From contig JACATO010002132.1 in the NCBI GenBank assembly GCA_018389105.1, forward strand, positions 186,001-250,000: DNA of 64,000 nt, in the 5' to 3' direction. Of this stretch, positions 1 through 10,700 are shown piece after piece. Both the position numbers and the translations under genes were made by a program. The stretch is from Nautilus pompilius. Lineage: Eukaryota; Mollusca; Cephalopoda; Nautilida; Nautilidae. Position 1 is the first letter of the stretch; the number at the start of each line of letters is the position of its first letter. The notes under the pieces are model-generated. The model was not told the DNA's origin. It did not search any database and saw only the letters and a list, made by a program, of their open reading frames with translations.

Positions 1-197
1 CAGTTTTGTGGAGATTTGGAGTTAAAAGAGGCGGTGTGCAAGCAACCATCTATAGGATGAAGTCAGCTGGCTAAGCTGTGAACTTTAAATGGTTGAGAAA
101 GAGAAAAAAAAAAACCAATGAGAAGACAGGTGGCTGGTTCAAAATTCTATGGAAAACTCTTTATTACAGGTAGCCAATTAATTTCTATCCACAAATA

Positions 198-1530
198 CGA
201 GATCTGTCGAAAAAGTATCCGACTTAATTTTTTCCCATGGGAAGTAATGATGTTAGGGAGGCTAAAGTGTACATAGTGGAGCCGCATACCTTCATGCGCA
301 TGCGTGGTTTTTAGCAGTCTTGTTGGATGCATCAGTCGCTGTCAGGCAGCCAGTGTGTGAGGTGCTGTACTACTTACTCGTCGCATTTTCATTTTGTCCG
401 TGATGACAGAACATGTTGAGCAATGATCTTGCATCAAGTTTTGTCAAAAGCTTGGAGATACCCAAGCGGAAACAATTCGCAAAATTCAATAGGCTTTTGG
501 TGACAATTCCATGGGTGTTACCCAAATAAAAGAATGGTACAACAGGTTCAAAGATGGCCGCACATTGGTGGAGAGTGACCAGCATTCCGGGAGGCCGTCA
601 ACAAGCCGCAGTGCAGTTGTTATCGAGAAAGTGCAGACCTTGATGATGGAGGATCATCGTTTGACGGTGTGGGAAATTGGTGATGAGGTTGGGATCAGTA
701 AAGATTCTGCACATGCAATTTTAAAGGAGGATTTGGGCTAGTGCAGAATGGCAGTGAAATTTGTGCCCAAGCTGCTTTCTCAGGAACAACAACAACTTCA
801 TCTTGAGGTTTGCACAGGACCTGCTGGATACTGCCAACATGAATCCTGAGTTCCAGAATACAGTGATAACTGGAGATCAGATGTGGGTGTACGGGTATGA
901 CCCGGAAACCAAAGCTCAGTCATCACAGTGGAAACACCCAACGTCGCCAAGGCCCAAAAAAGCTCGTCAGGTTCAGAGCAAACTCAAGGTGATGCTGACT
1001 GTTTTCTTCGACTACCGAGGTGTTGTGCATCACAAATACACACAGAAGGACAAACAGTTACAGAGTAGTAGTATCAGGAAGTCCTCCGATGTCTTCGTCT
1101 TGCAATTCGGCACAAGAGACTGGATCTGTGGGCCTCGCAAAACTGGCAGCTGCATCATGACAACGCCCCAGCTCATTCGTCGCAGCTGATCCAAGGTTTC
1201 ATGGCAAAGAAAGGCATTTCGCTCATTCGCCAGGCTCCCTACTCTCTAGACATGGCTTCTGACTTCTGGTTGTTCCTAAAAATGAAGATACCACTGAAAG
1301 GCTCCCGCTTTGATGAGAGCCGAGAGGACATCATGCGGAATGTGACGGCGGAGCTGAGAGCCATTCCGGAAGAAACATTCCAGACGTGCTTCGAACAGTG
1401 GAAGAATCGCTGGGCTAAGTGTGTGGAGGCATGAGGGGCCTACTTCGAAGGGGATTAGCAATTGAACCCCACCAAGTGCGTAATTTTTTTTTTCCCAGTC
1501 GAAGGTCGGATACTTTTTCGACAGACCTCA
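198..1530 (+). mobile_element. mariner (IS630-Tc1-mariner) DNA transposon, full-length but decayed
   Basis: A 1.33-kb element, the usual mariner length, bounded by TA dinucleotides at 196-197 and 1531-1532. The inverted ends match over about 28 bases: the left end at 198-226 contains GTCGAAAAAGTATCCGAC, and the reverse complement of 1503-1530 gives the same core. A transposase reading frame fills the interior but carries stops and frameshifts (separate entry). The element lies downstream of carboxypeptidase exon 2, so it is probably intronic. The ends are better preserved than the coding part, so the copy could still act as a passive substrate; that is inference. Confidence 0.9.
405..1434 (+). 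pseudogene. mariner transposase pseudogene
   Basis: Transposase of the mariner family, which cuts and pastes at TA sites. The N-terminal helix-turn-helix region is readable from about 420: the run IKEWYNRFKDGRT at 529-567 and the Gly-Arg-Pro linker follow an in-frame TAG at 490-492. A further in-frame stop (TGA, where the family has Arg) lies upstream near 423. The frame closes at 741. Catalytic-domain pieces follow at 761-1189, including TGDQMWVYGYDPETK with the first Asp, and at about 1145-1434, including HHDNAPAHSS with the second Asp and DFWLF with the third. That spacing is the D,D34D signature of mariner. At least two stops and two frame changes make it non-functional. Confidence 0.9.
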
Positions 1531-3054
1531 TATTCTGCAAAAGTCACATTTCAACTTTTACTACCAAAAAAAGAGTTGAGAGAAACTAGACTGACTGACT
1601 GACTGACTGAGTAGATGCTAGAAACCACACAGATGTGGCAACAAGAAAAAGTGACTTGATTGACAATATCAGAACGGTGCCTTGGAATAATGGTAAAATG
1701 TCTGTTGTTGGATGAAGTGATGACAGTATGTTGGAAGAAACATCAGAGGAAAGTGTAATAGAAACTATATTTGTCCTACAACTGCCTTCTTGTTTTTTTA
1801 AAGCTAATTTGGAGTGTGTATTAGAAATAGTAGTAATGACAAAACCCACATATGAACCATACCACACATCATCTTGTACGGTCATGATGCACATAAAGTT
1901 TTTTTTTGTTACTGAACTCACTGCAATATCTGTAAACGAGTTAGTCATAAGTAGAGTGAATGGTATCTGTGTGTGTTTTTCAGTATCTCTGGTTTGATAC
2001 TGTAGACAGCTGATGCTGGGATTTGAACCAAACATTTCTGCTTGCTAACCCATGTAAAGAGTTGGTAGCACATATAGGTTAGCAACTGGAGACTTCTGGT
2101 TCAAACCCCAGTGTTAGCTGTCTACAGTATCAGACCAGAGATACTGATAAACACAGACACACAAAGCTGTTTGCGGCCTTCTCGACAAAAGAGCTATGCT
2201 TTCATCCAGGCAGGTTTGAAGTGTAATGGGAGTTTAAATCTAGGGGAGTTCCCTCAAAATTATGGCATAGGTAAGCTATAACATTAGAAGCAACAACAGA
2301 AAGTTAACAATGGCTTCTCTGTTTCTCAAAATGGAGTGCAGCTAATGTCATGCTGTTCTAATCAGAATTGTCAACAGCTGCCATCGCAGTCAATGCATTA
2401 AAATCTTTCAATATCAACCAATCTTTGCAAATGATAAAGAATTAAATTGGAAATCATTTAGGAAGTTAACGCATGGCTCCAGTTAACCGTCTCGGATTTT
2501 GTTTCAGTGTGATCAAACAGACAAGGAGTTGAGCACTCAACGCAGAATTTTAGTTCAATGTAAGACTCCCTAAAAATAAGTCCACCTTCACCGTGCCTTT
2601 TTAAAAGTTGTATTCATTGGTCATACTCTGTTTCTTGTAGCTATCTTTCGGCACCAATGACAGTACTTAGAGAAATTTTAGTTGTAAAGCTGTTTCCATA
2701 ATGTGCCTCCCTCCCTACTGAAATTTTAGGTTTTTATCTTCCCAATGGGTGGTGATCTTCCCATCTGTGTACTGGCAATAACTATGACAAGAACTGATGG
2801 TTGTCTATTGTACGTAGGCTGGTTTTGAATGACTCACGTAAGAAATAAGGCATCAAAGAATGCACTAATTACATAAAAAAAAAGCTTTAAATAAAATATG
2901 CAATGTTAATTACACAGCACACAAAATTAATTAACTGAAAAAAGAATAAAATTAAAGTCCTCTTGCTGGTTTGTGATTGCACAGATTTTATATTTCTTTC
3001 CTTTGTTTCTTAAGAGACAGACGTATTATTGTGGTGTGCGGTTTAACCACTTAC
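1531..3054. other. carboxypeptidase intron sequence, mostly unannotated
   Basis: Lies on the 3' side of carboxypeptidase exon 2 on the minus strand. Apart from the inverted repeat pair described separately and the related sequence leading into it from about 1600, I see AT-rich sequence with no further carboxypeptidase exon. The next exon should encode the transthyretin-like domain and is presumably beyond the left edge. Confidence 0.5.
1967..2161. repeat. inverted pair of tRNA-like SINE fragments (hairpin)
   Basis: Two arms are near-perfect reverse complements: about 1967-2050 and 2077-2161, around a loop of about 26 bases. Each arm carries a tRNA B-box-like GGTTCAAAYCCC followed by GCTGTCTACAGTATC and a tail with CAGAGATACTGA. 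The plus-oriented arm also has an A-box-like stretch (GGTTAGCAACTGG). The best reading is two copies of a tRNA-derived SINE inserted head-to-head. Related sequence occurs at 30225-30345. Confidence 0.65.
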
Positions 3055-6000
3055 CTGCTCTATGTAGGTGAGCAAAGCTTCTCTGTTGTTTTCCCACTCT
3101 ATGGGTAGCTGAGATGCTTTGGGAAACTTGCAGCAGGACAGTTCCAGAGTTACCTCAAAGCATTCACCATGCAAATAATTGTAATCTTCCATTCCACCTA
3201 CCAAGAAAATTTTGAAATGTTAAAACATGTACATGATACAACATTACTAAAAATCTCCCAAGTAGTGCCCATAATCTCAATTCATCATATAAACTTTTTG
3301 AACATCCCAATAATTAAAAAAGAAGAAGAAAATAAATAGAAACTGAACTGACTCAAGATTTTTTCTTCTTCTTCATAGTTACAGTACACAACAGGAAATT
3401 AAGTGATATTACGCAGTAACTTTGTGCTAATGTGTATCTTTCTGTTCCTGAAAAAATGTTAACACCTCTACTTGCAGGTGGGTCATTCACAAAATCTCTA
3501 CCGGCTCATCATCTATCACATAGAGAACATACCCTGAGGTTCTTAACATCACTTAAGGGAGAGTTTGGGCTTTCTTCTCCAGTCACATCTACTGTCAACA
3601 GTGCTAGTTTCACTTATCATTCTCAGAGTCTTACATGCAAATCCTTCTGAAATACGAAGTCAGGCTGTGATCTGCCACACAGAGTAGCAGCCTTCACTAG
3701 CTAGGACATGGACTTCTATACTCTTGTCATGTGATATTTCCTTCCCATAAGGCATAGTGTCTACCACACATCTACTACACTACAATGATATTGCCATCTA
3801 TACTCCTCTTACAGTCCTACAGGTGTGGCACGCAATTCCATCACATGCTAGTGGCAATTCTATACCCAGTTTTTCCTGTTTCCATAATTATTTCCAATAC
3901 TGTATATTTTCCATAAAACAACCTTTTGAATTAAAAGTTGAGAGTTAATTTGAAATCATATTCCTTCAAGGACAACAGAGAGTAAAAACTGTTAAAAACA
4001 TTTATGTTCAATCAAATATTTGTGCCCATCCAATTAGCAAAAAATATAACTACGTCATCTGCATCTTTTACCTCGGATATCATTGGCTCAAGTAATGCCC
4101 ATCCTGCTGAGAAAGAACTACTGCCCAGAGAGATATTAGCAATAATAATAGTAATAATGAAAACATTTAAAGAAAGTTATTGCATCTTTTATGAAAAATA
4201 AAACTTATTAATCTAAAGGGAAAAGATACTTTGTTTAAAAATGCATTCTGGTCCAACTAACTAATTCTTTCATCTAGTCTACTATTTCCAGTTTCGCATT
4301 AAACTGGTCAAGAGTTGCATACCTGCAAAATCATCGTGATGTTTTGATTTAACACGTGTCATAATTTCTAAATGACAAATCTGCTTTGTCTATAGTAAAG
4401 TAACAACTTATTTGAAAAGAGAAAGGTTGTTATATAAACTGTCACAATTATAACTGAAAAGTGCTTGAACATGGAGAGATGAATCACATAACAAGAAAAT
4501 TTCTTTTGTTTTGTTTTATAATTATTTAAAAAAAAATTAACTCTTCCAGACCAAAAATACAATTTCAGAGCGCACTTTATACAGTGTATGGTTTTCTTAC
4601 CACTGTCATGTAAACCTGGTCAAACTAATGATTTTTAGTTTATTTCAAGTGGACGACTTCAATGTATCATTCTGAATATACAAACAGTTGTTTGGAACAA
4701 ACTCACAATTCAAACTACTGTTTATTACACATGGGGAAAAAAAAGAAAAATTTAAATATGAATATTTCTAGATTATATAGATTTGGTCAATGTAAGTTCA
4801 TGCATTCAGACAAGTTGGAAGAATTTTCTAATTTGATGGCTACGCATAACAGATGATCTTAGTATTGCGATCATTGTCAGATGGGCTTTGATCATATGAT
4901 GATTGCCTAAAAATGTTGGCTTATAATAAATAATCAAACTACAAACAAAAGGAAAAAAAGCAAGCTGGAATGTTGATATATTCACAGATGAATACATAGG
5001 TGAATCACTGTGAATATCTGATGTTCTGTAGCTAGTGAAGTCTATTCTGGGCAAAGCCAACTAATAATTCTTTTCCACCATAAACCTGATTCTGCTTCAC
5101 ACATGAAAAATGTTATTTAAATATGGAGGTCTAGTGAGTAACTTAAAGAAAGCACTGGTATAAATTGAATATAAATTACAGGGTGAAAAATTAAGACAGC
5201 AAGGAAATACATATTTAAAGGACATAAATATTCTCAAGTAATGCATTCTGAATGATGTTTACCTTTCCTTACATATTAAAAATGCATGGTGTGCAAGAGA
5301 AATTATTCAACTTTAGCTTAGTTAAATTGATTACCTACTTAAAACATAATGGGTGATCAGAAAGTAAATACGCAGTGGAGTATATATATATATATATATA
5401 TATTTGTTATCATTTTTGATTCCTCTCATTGTGCTTTGTTGTTTTGTCCTGCACACTTTCCTGACCTCACACCCCCAGGACTTTTACCTGTGGGAGAAGT
5501 GAAAGCGAAGGTCTTTGAAGATAATCCCCATTCCAACGATGAACTGAAGCAAACGCCATCAATCTCATTAGAGGAATAACATCTGAAGAATTGCAAAACG
5601 TTTTTGAGAATATGAAATGTGTGTGAAAAAAATGTTTAAACGTGAGTGGGGCTCATTTTCAGCATTTATTGTAATACGTTATTGTAAGAGTTAATGTACT
5701 GAAATAAAAACATAGTACATTTTCCATTGCATAGTTACTTTTTGATCACCCTGTATTTTAAAAGATGGCTTAATTTTATTTATTTTCAAATTGGCAATCT
5801 AGAAAATAGAGAGGTTTAACTCAGTACAAAAAACTATTATCTACTTACACTTTTAAAAGAGTAGAAAAAGGTCAATAATAATGAGGAAAAGGTTAAATAA
5901 TAGAATTACAAGTGTGGTTTGCTTACTAACCAGGACTTAATTTTATTTAATTTTATTGATTATAAAAAAAAGAAGTAGCAGCAGGAGTAGTTAGTCGATG

Positions 6001-7499
6001 TTAGGGGTCCAGCAGTCAGTACTATTTACTGAACAACATTAATGATAACAACAATCAACAGCTGCAGTTAGTCGATGTTAGGGGTCCAGCAGTCAGTACT
6101 ATTTACTGAACAACAATCAACAGCTGCAGTTAGTCGATGTTAGGGGTCCAGCAGTCAGTACTATTTACTGAACAACATGAATGATAACAACAATCAACAG
6201 CTGCAGTCAGTCGATGTTAGGGGTCCAGCAGTCAGTACTATTTACTGAACAACATTAATAATAACAACAATCAACAGCTGCAGTCGGTCGATGTTAGGGG
6301 TCCAGCAGTCAGTACTATTTACTGAACAACATTAATGATAACAACAATCAACAGCTGCAGTCAGTCGATGTTAGGGGTCCAGCAGTCAGTACTATTTACT
6401 GAACAACATTAATGATAACAACAATCAACAGCTGCAGTTAGTCGATGTTAGGGCAGTCAATACTATTTACTGAACAAGCTAAAAGGCGAATAAGATGGTA
6501 GAGTAGAGATTAAAAGGATGTCCACCCCCCCCTTTTGAAGATAATGCCAGTGGGCCGTGTACTTATGGAGGCACCACGGTCGGGCAGTGAGCTACCAGGG
6601 GTAAAGCAGAGGAGATTGAGGCGATATTTCGCACGCATTCCACTATACATACCAGAGACGTCGTACCACTTGGCTCCATTGGTAATCCCACCCGGAAATC
6701 TGTCGTCTTTGCAAATGTTCCCCTTGTGCATGGTCTTGTGTTCACCGGCGTAGACCGAGGCCAGGAGCCTGAAGACCGCATCGTCGGGGGAGCGGCTGTA
6801 GACGCCGCTGACGTGCAGGGGGGAGTCGTCGAAGGGGTAGCTGGCCACCACGCTGCCCCCGTGCAGGTTGGCGGACAGAATGAACTTGTTGCCTCGGATC
6901 CACTTGATCATGGCAGCTGTCTCGGGCTGCACAGCGGGCTCCACGCCTGGCCGGAACTGGTCGGGGAAGTCCCTGTTGAGGTCCACGTCGTTCGCGTTGT
7001 TCCGGCCCCGGGTGCCGACGCATCTGTCGTCGTCGTCGTCCTTGGCGGCGGCGGTCGGCTTCCTGGTCATCTCGAAGCCGTCGGGGTTCATCGAGGGCAT
7101 GATGAAGATGTCGGTGGTGTTGACGATGCGGGTGACGCGCTCCACCCTGCCGTAATTCTCGAGGAGGTAACGGACGAGGCGGACGAGGAGCTCCCTGCCC
7201 ACCGCCTCGTTCCCGTGCATGTTGCCGACGTACTTGAACATGGGCTTGCCCGCCCGCCCCACGCTGTCCGAGATCTGGACGGCCCACAGGACCCTGCCCT
7301 GGACGCTCCTGCCGACGGGGTGGAGCCGGGACACGGCTGGGAACCGGCCGGTGATCTCTCTCAGGAAGGCGGTCAGCTCGTCGTAGTAGTGGTACCCGGC
7401 GTCCTCGCCAGGTCGCGCCGCCGCCGCCGGTCCCTGAAACAGGAGCAGGGCCGCGGCCAGGAGCCCCGCTCCCCAGATGTTGTTAGCCGCTTTCCTCAT
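3055..7499 (-). CDS. CPD: carboxypeptidase D-like metallocarboxypeptidase (M14, N/E subfamily), first two coding exons
   Basis: Zinc carboxypeptidase that removes C-terminal Arg or Lys from peptides in the secretory pathway. Exon 1 is 6653-7499 (282 codons plus one base, donor GTATGT); exon 2 is 3055-3197 (acceptor TAG, donor GTAAGT); phases agree. ATG at 7499 is chosen because the open frame upstream offers only GTG and this start gives a signal peptide at residues 1-28. Visible family residues: zinc ligands His95 and Glu98 in [13 protein letters not shown], His213 in [15 protein letters not shown], substrate Arg176 in [12 protein letters not shown], then GGMEDYNYL and catalytic Glu301 in [10 protein letters not shown] from exon 2. 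The [12 protein letters not shown] and WENNREAL stretches fit CPD domain I best, but CPE, CPM or CPN cannot be excluded without the 3' exons. Exon 1 is GC-rich against an AT-rich background. Intron 1 carries a mariner remnant and a minisatellite. An oddity is a five-Asp run near residues 154-158. Confidence 0.92.
3198..5348. other. carboxypeptidase intron 1, left part, nothing recognised
   Basis: AT-rich intronic sequence. I see no conserved coding segment, tRNA-like box pair or terminal inverted repeats here. Confidence 0.5.
5349..5753 (+). mobile_element. internally deleted mariner-like element with transposase C-terminal remnant
   Basis: A 405-bp element between TA dinucleotides at 5347-5348 and 5754-5755. 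The left end (GGGTGATCAGAAAGTAAATA) and the reverse complement of the right end (CAGGGTGATCAAAAAGTAAC) match. The interior encodes the C-terminal end of a Tc1/mariner transposase: FPDLTPP, then [17 protein letters not shown], with frame breaks. A second copy of the family lies at 48977 in the opposite orientation and shares the 3' interior closely. A (TA)n run at 5382-5402 marks the internal deletion. Confidence 0.8.
5991..6479. repeat. 77-bp minisatellite, about 6.4 copies
   Basis: Repeat starts (the TTAGTCGATG motif and close variants) fall at 5991, 6068, 6130, 6207, 6284, 6361 and 6438. The period is 77 bases except for one unit shortened by 15 bases. Each unit contains GTTAGGGGTCCAGCAGTCAG. 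The copies are almost identical, which suggests recent expansion or homogenisation. It lies in carboxypeptidase intron 1, about 170 bases from the exon 1 donor. Confidence 0.95.
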
Positions 7500-7724
7500 C
7501 ACAGGGCCAGAAGACACACTCACTCACTCACACACACACACACAGAACTATCTTCTCTCCGGGGGGGGGGGGGAGAAGACCTACTACTACTACTACTACT
7601 CCTCGCCAGCTGCCGTTCTCCGCGTTCGTCGAGGACACGTGACCCACCCGCTTGGTATACGAGACTATCGCGGGCCGCCGCCGCTTCCTTCGGTCGGGAC
7701 TCGCTGCTGGCTGGCCCTCCACCA
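7500..7724. promoter_or_regulatory. divergent (bidirectional) promoter and 5'UTR region
   Basis: The 225 bases between the carboxypeptidase ATG (minus, 7499) and the phosphatidyltransferase ATG (plus, 7725) are the only room for both core promoters and 5'UTRs unless noncoding upstream exons exist. The segment is GC-rich, continuing the GC-rich carboxypeptidase exon 1, and contains a CA run, a G run at 7561-7573 and a TAC trinucleotide run. I see no TATA box. This is the usual look of a CpG-type bidirectional promoter; function is inferred. Confidence 0.6.
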
Positions 7725-10700
7725 ATGGGACTGGAGGTGTTGCTTTACGTTCCTAACAGAATTGGTTGGTAATATATATATCTGTCCAGTCCGAAACAGG
7801 GGATAAGCCAAAAAAAAAAAAAAAAAAAACCTGCCCCCATCTTAGGTGTCGCGCGGGTTCGATTGCCGTCGGCCTGGCGGGACCGACCGGTCAGTGGCAT
7901 GGGGCTGGCTGGCTGGCCGTCCTCCTTCCTCTTCTTCTTCCAGTGCAAGAACGCTGGGTGCTCTCCCTCACTCGGCAGAGCTATGTTCTCAGTATAGAAA
8001 AATAGCCTCCCCCTTCATCGCAGTCTAGCGGGGAACCTAGCCCCGAAGATAGGTGATAATCTAGTCTGGAACCTAGCCCCTTCAGTCATAATGTAGTCTG
8101 GAACCTAGCCCCTTCAGTCATAATGTAGTCTGGAACATAGCCCCTTCAGTCATAATCTAGTCTGGAACCTAGCTCCTTCAGTCATAATCTAGTCTGGAAC
8201 CTAGCCCCTTCAGTCATAATCTAGTCTGGAACCTAGCCCCTTCAGTCATAATCTAGTCTGGAACATAGCCCCTTCAGTCATAATCTAGTCTGGAACCTAG
8301 CTCCTTCAGTCATAATCTAGTCTGGAACATAGCTCCTTTAATCATAATCTAGTCTGGAACATAGCCCCTTCAGTCATAATCTAGTCTGGAAGATAGGTGA
8401 TAATCTAGTCTAGAACATAGCCCCTTCAGTCATAATCTAGTCTGGAAGATAGGTGATAATCTAGTCTAGAACATAGCCCCTTCAGTCATAATCTAGTCTG
8501 GAACCTAGCCCCTTCAGTCATAATCTAGTCTGGAACCTAGCTCCTTCAGTCATAATCTAGTCTGGAACATAGCTCCTTTAATCATAATCTAGTCTGGAAG
8601 ATAGGTGATAATCTAGTCTAGAACATAGCTCCTTCAGTCATAATCTAGTCTGGAACCTAGCCCCTTCAGTCATAATCTAGTCTGGAACATAGCCCCTTCA
8701 GTCATAATGTAGTCAGGAAAATAGCCCCTTCAATCACTCCCCTCCTGTCTTATAGTATGTATATGTATATAACTTGCTTGCCTTATCAGAAAGATTCTGG
8801 AGTGGTTGCGCCTTCTAATAGGCTACGACTTGGCAGGCTAAACAAGCCACCCTGCCTTCGTAATTATGGTTGGCATAATCAACTGATTAACTATTCTCCC
8901 AAACTACCATCTAATCTAAAAGGCCGCTAACAGTACCCTTAATTTTTGTTTAGCGCCACTACGTTTTACTGTTGTTTTTTTTTTTTTTTTTACTATTTGT
9001 GAATTTGCCAGATACCCGGCCCATCTGTTTTCTTGTGGTACTTTCCATCCTACAGCTCTTCATCGTGGATTTACCCATCTGCTCGTTTTTCTTTGAAGTA
9101 GGGTGCTTGCAGTGCCTGGCCCTGGCTGGTCTGCTTAAAAACAGCAGCAAATAAACAAAGGTATTTGCAGTGCACAAACGTACAGCAAATTTTAGTATCC
9201 ATGCAATGGAAATTCTGTCCAAAAGTGAAACCCCAAAAAGTTATTGTTTGTTGTTTCCTTAATGGATGGAACTGCCTGCATTGGGGAATATTTGCAGATA
9301 TTAACTTATCTCCTGCTACTTATATTTATATCTGTGAAAAATTGCTTGCTTTTCATACCAGCAGCACTGGTCCAATACTTGTATGCAGTTAGCACCCAGG
9401 TTGACGTGGCCTGTGTTACTAATAAGTACCTGGTGCAAATTAGGGATTGCAGGTGGTGAGAAACGAAGCTGGCCACCTTATCGCATTGTTTCCTTATCAA
9501 TCACTTCGCGCTTCCAGAAGATGGTGGGCATTATGAGAGCGTCAGAAATCCTGTCTAGGTCATGTCCAGATTTGCTCATTTCAGGGTAATTTTCCCCTAC
9601 TGTCTATTCATTAATCAACATGGTCATCATCTTTAAATGACTAGAATATTGTTTAGCTTTATATACAGGGTGTGACAGATATGTGAAGAGAACCTGTTTA
9701 AAGATGATATCAGTAATGTTATTGTTTCATTAAAAATGTTGTTTATGCTAAATGCATTTTGGAGATTTAAATTATTATTATTATTATTTTGTTAATGAAA
9801 ATTGCAGAACAAACCTACACTTACCTAATGATACTGAGATGCATTTATAATTGGAACTGATAAAGTTAGGGAGTGGTTTATAAGGCTCACCTTGGCAAGG
9901 TTTCACACAGTTGTTTAAAAAGTATTTGAAATGAATGCCAGCTGGTGTTTGTGGGAAGATGTACCATATAGATTTAGTCCCAATGTTTAAAGTGAGACAC
10001 TTAATGCCAGACATATTACTGGTGCCACTCAAGCTTAATACTACTAGTAGTAGCAATGGAGTTTCTCACCCCAAATGGTGCTAAATGAAGAAAAGGTTTA
10101 AGTTTTGTAAGGCTGGACAATTGTCAGTGACACTTCCACTGATTCAGCAAATGAAGGTGAAACAAAGACTTCCTGTAAATACTTTAGAATTAGATGTAAA
10201 AGAAACTTTCTTTCCCCATTATTTGTGAAAACTGAAGAGGGGATTTATTGTGTTCAGCTGCTTAGCAGTTACATACTTGCAAGATTGATTGAATACATGA
10301 TGTCAACACTTCTAACTGACTGAAATTTGCTTTGTCTATAGTAGAGCAACATTTGGATTTTTGTTTACATAGTACACGTCTGAGGCGCAATTTGCTTTTT
10401 ATCATTTTGTTATCCCATGTCTGTGATGTCTATGAACTAAGGCCATTGGTTGCTGTGATCCTATCGTCCTGGATTTTTAAAATTTAGAAATTAACTCGCC
10501 CCATTAGCAGATAACATTATTTATTTATGCCGCGTATTCTTCCACGTACAAACAGTAATCCAGATGGTATGCAGGAAGGGTAAATAATACATCCGTTTGA
10601 GTGAACACCCACTTTTAAAATTTGAAATCAGAAGTTATATAGGTTTTAAAAATTAACTTTAAAAAAAAAAATGCAGCTTGTAAAATCAAGGGAGAGAAAT

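Noticed and set aside
1586-2035. 149-codon minus-strand open frame
   Set aside because: Lies in repeat-related intron sequence, has Ser/Thr-rich unremarkable composition and no domain.
7499-7523. Upstream GTG start for the carboxypeptidase
   Set aside because: Not an ATG in a nuclear eukaryotic gene; the ATG at 7499 gives a proper signal peptide.
6726-7772. 348-codon plus-strand open frame over carboxypeptidase exon 1
   Set aside because: It is the antisense shadow of a GC-rich coding exon and has low-complexity composition. Only its last 13 codons (from ATG 7725) are real, as phosphatidyltransferase exon 1.
8020-8740. Short direct repeats resembling a CRISPR array
   Set aside because: Units are contiguous with no unique spacers, no cas genes are present, and the surrounding DNA is eukaryotic.
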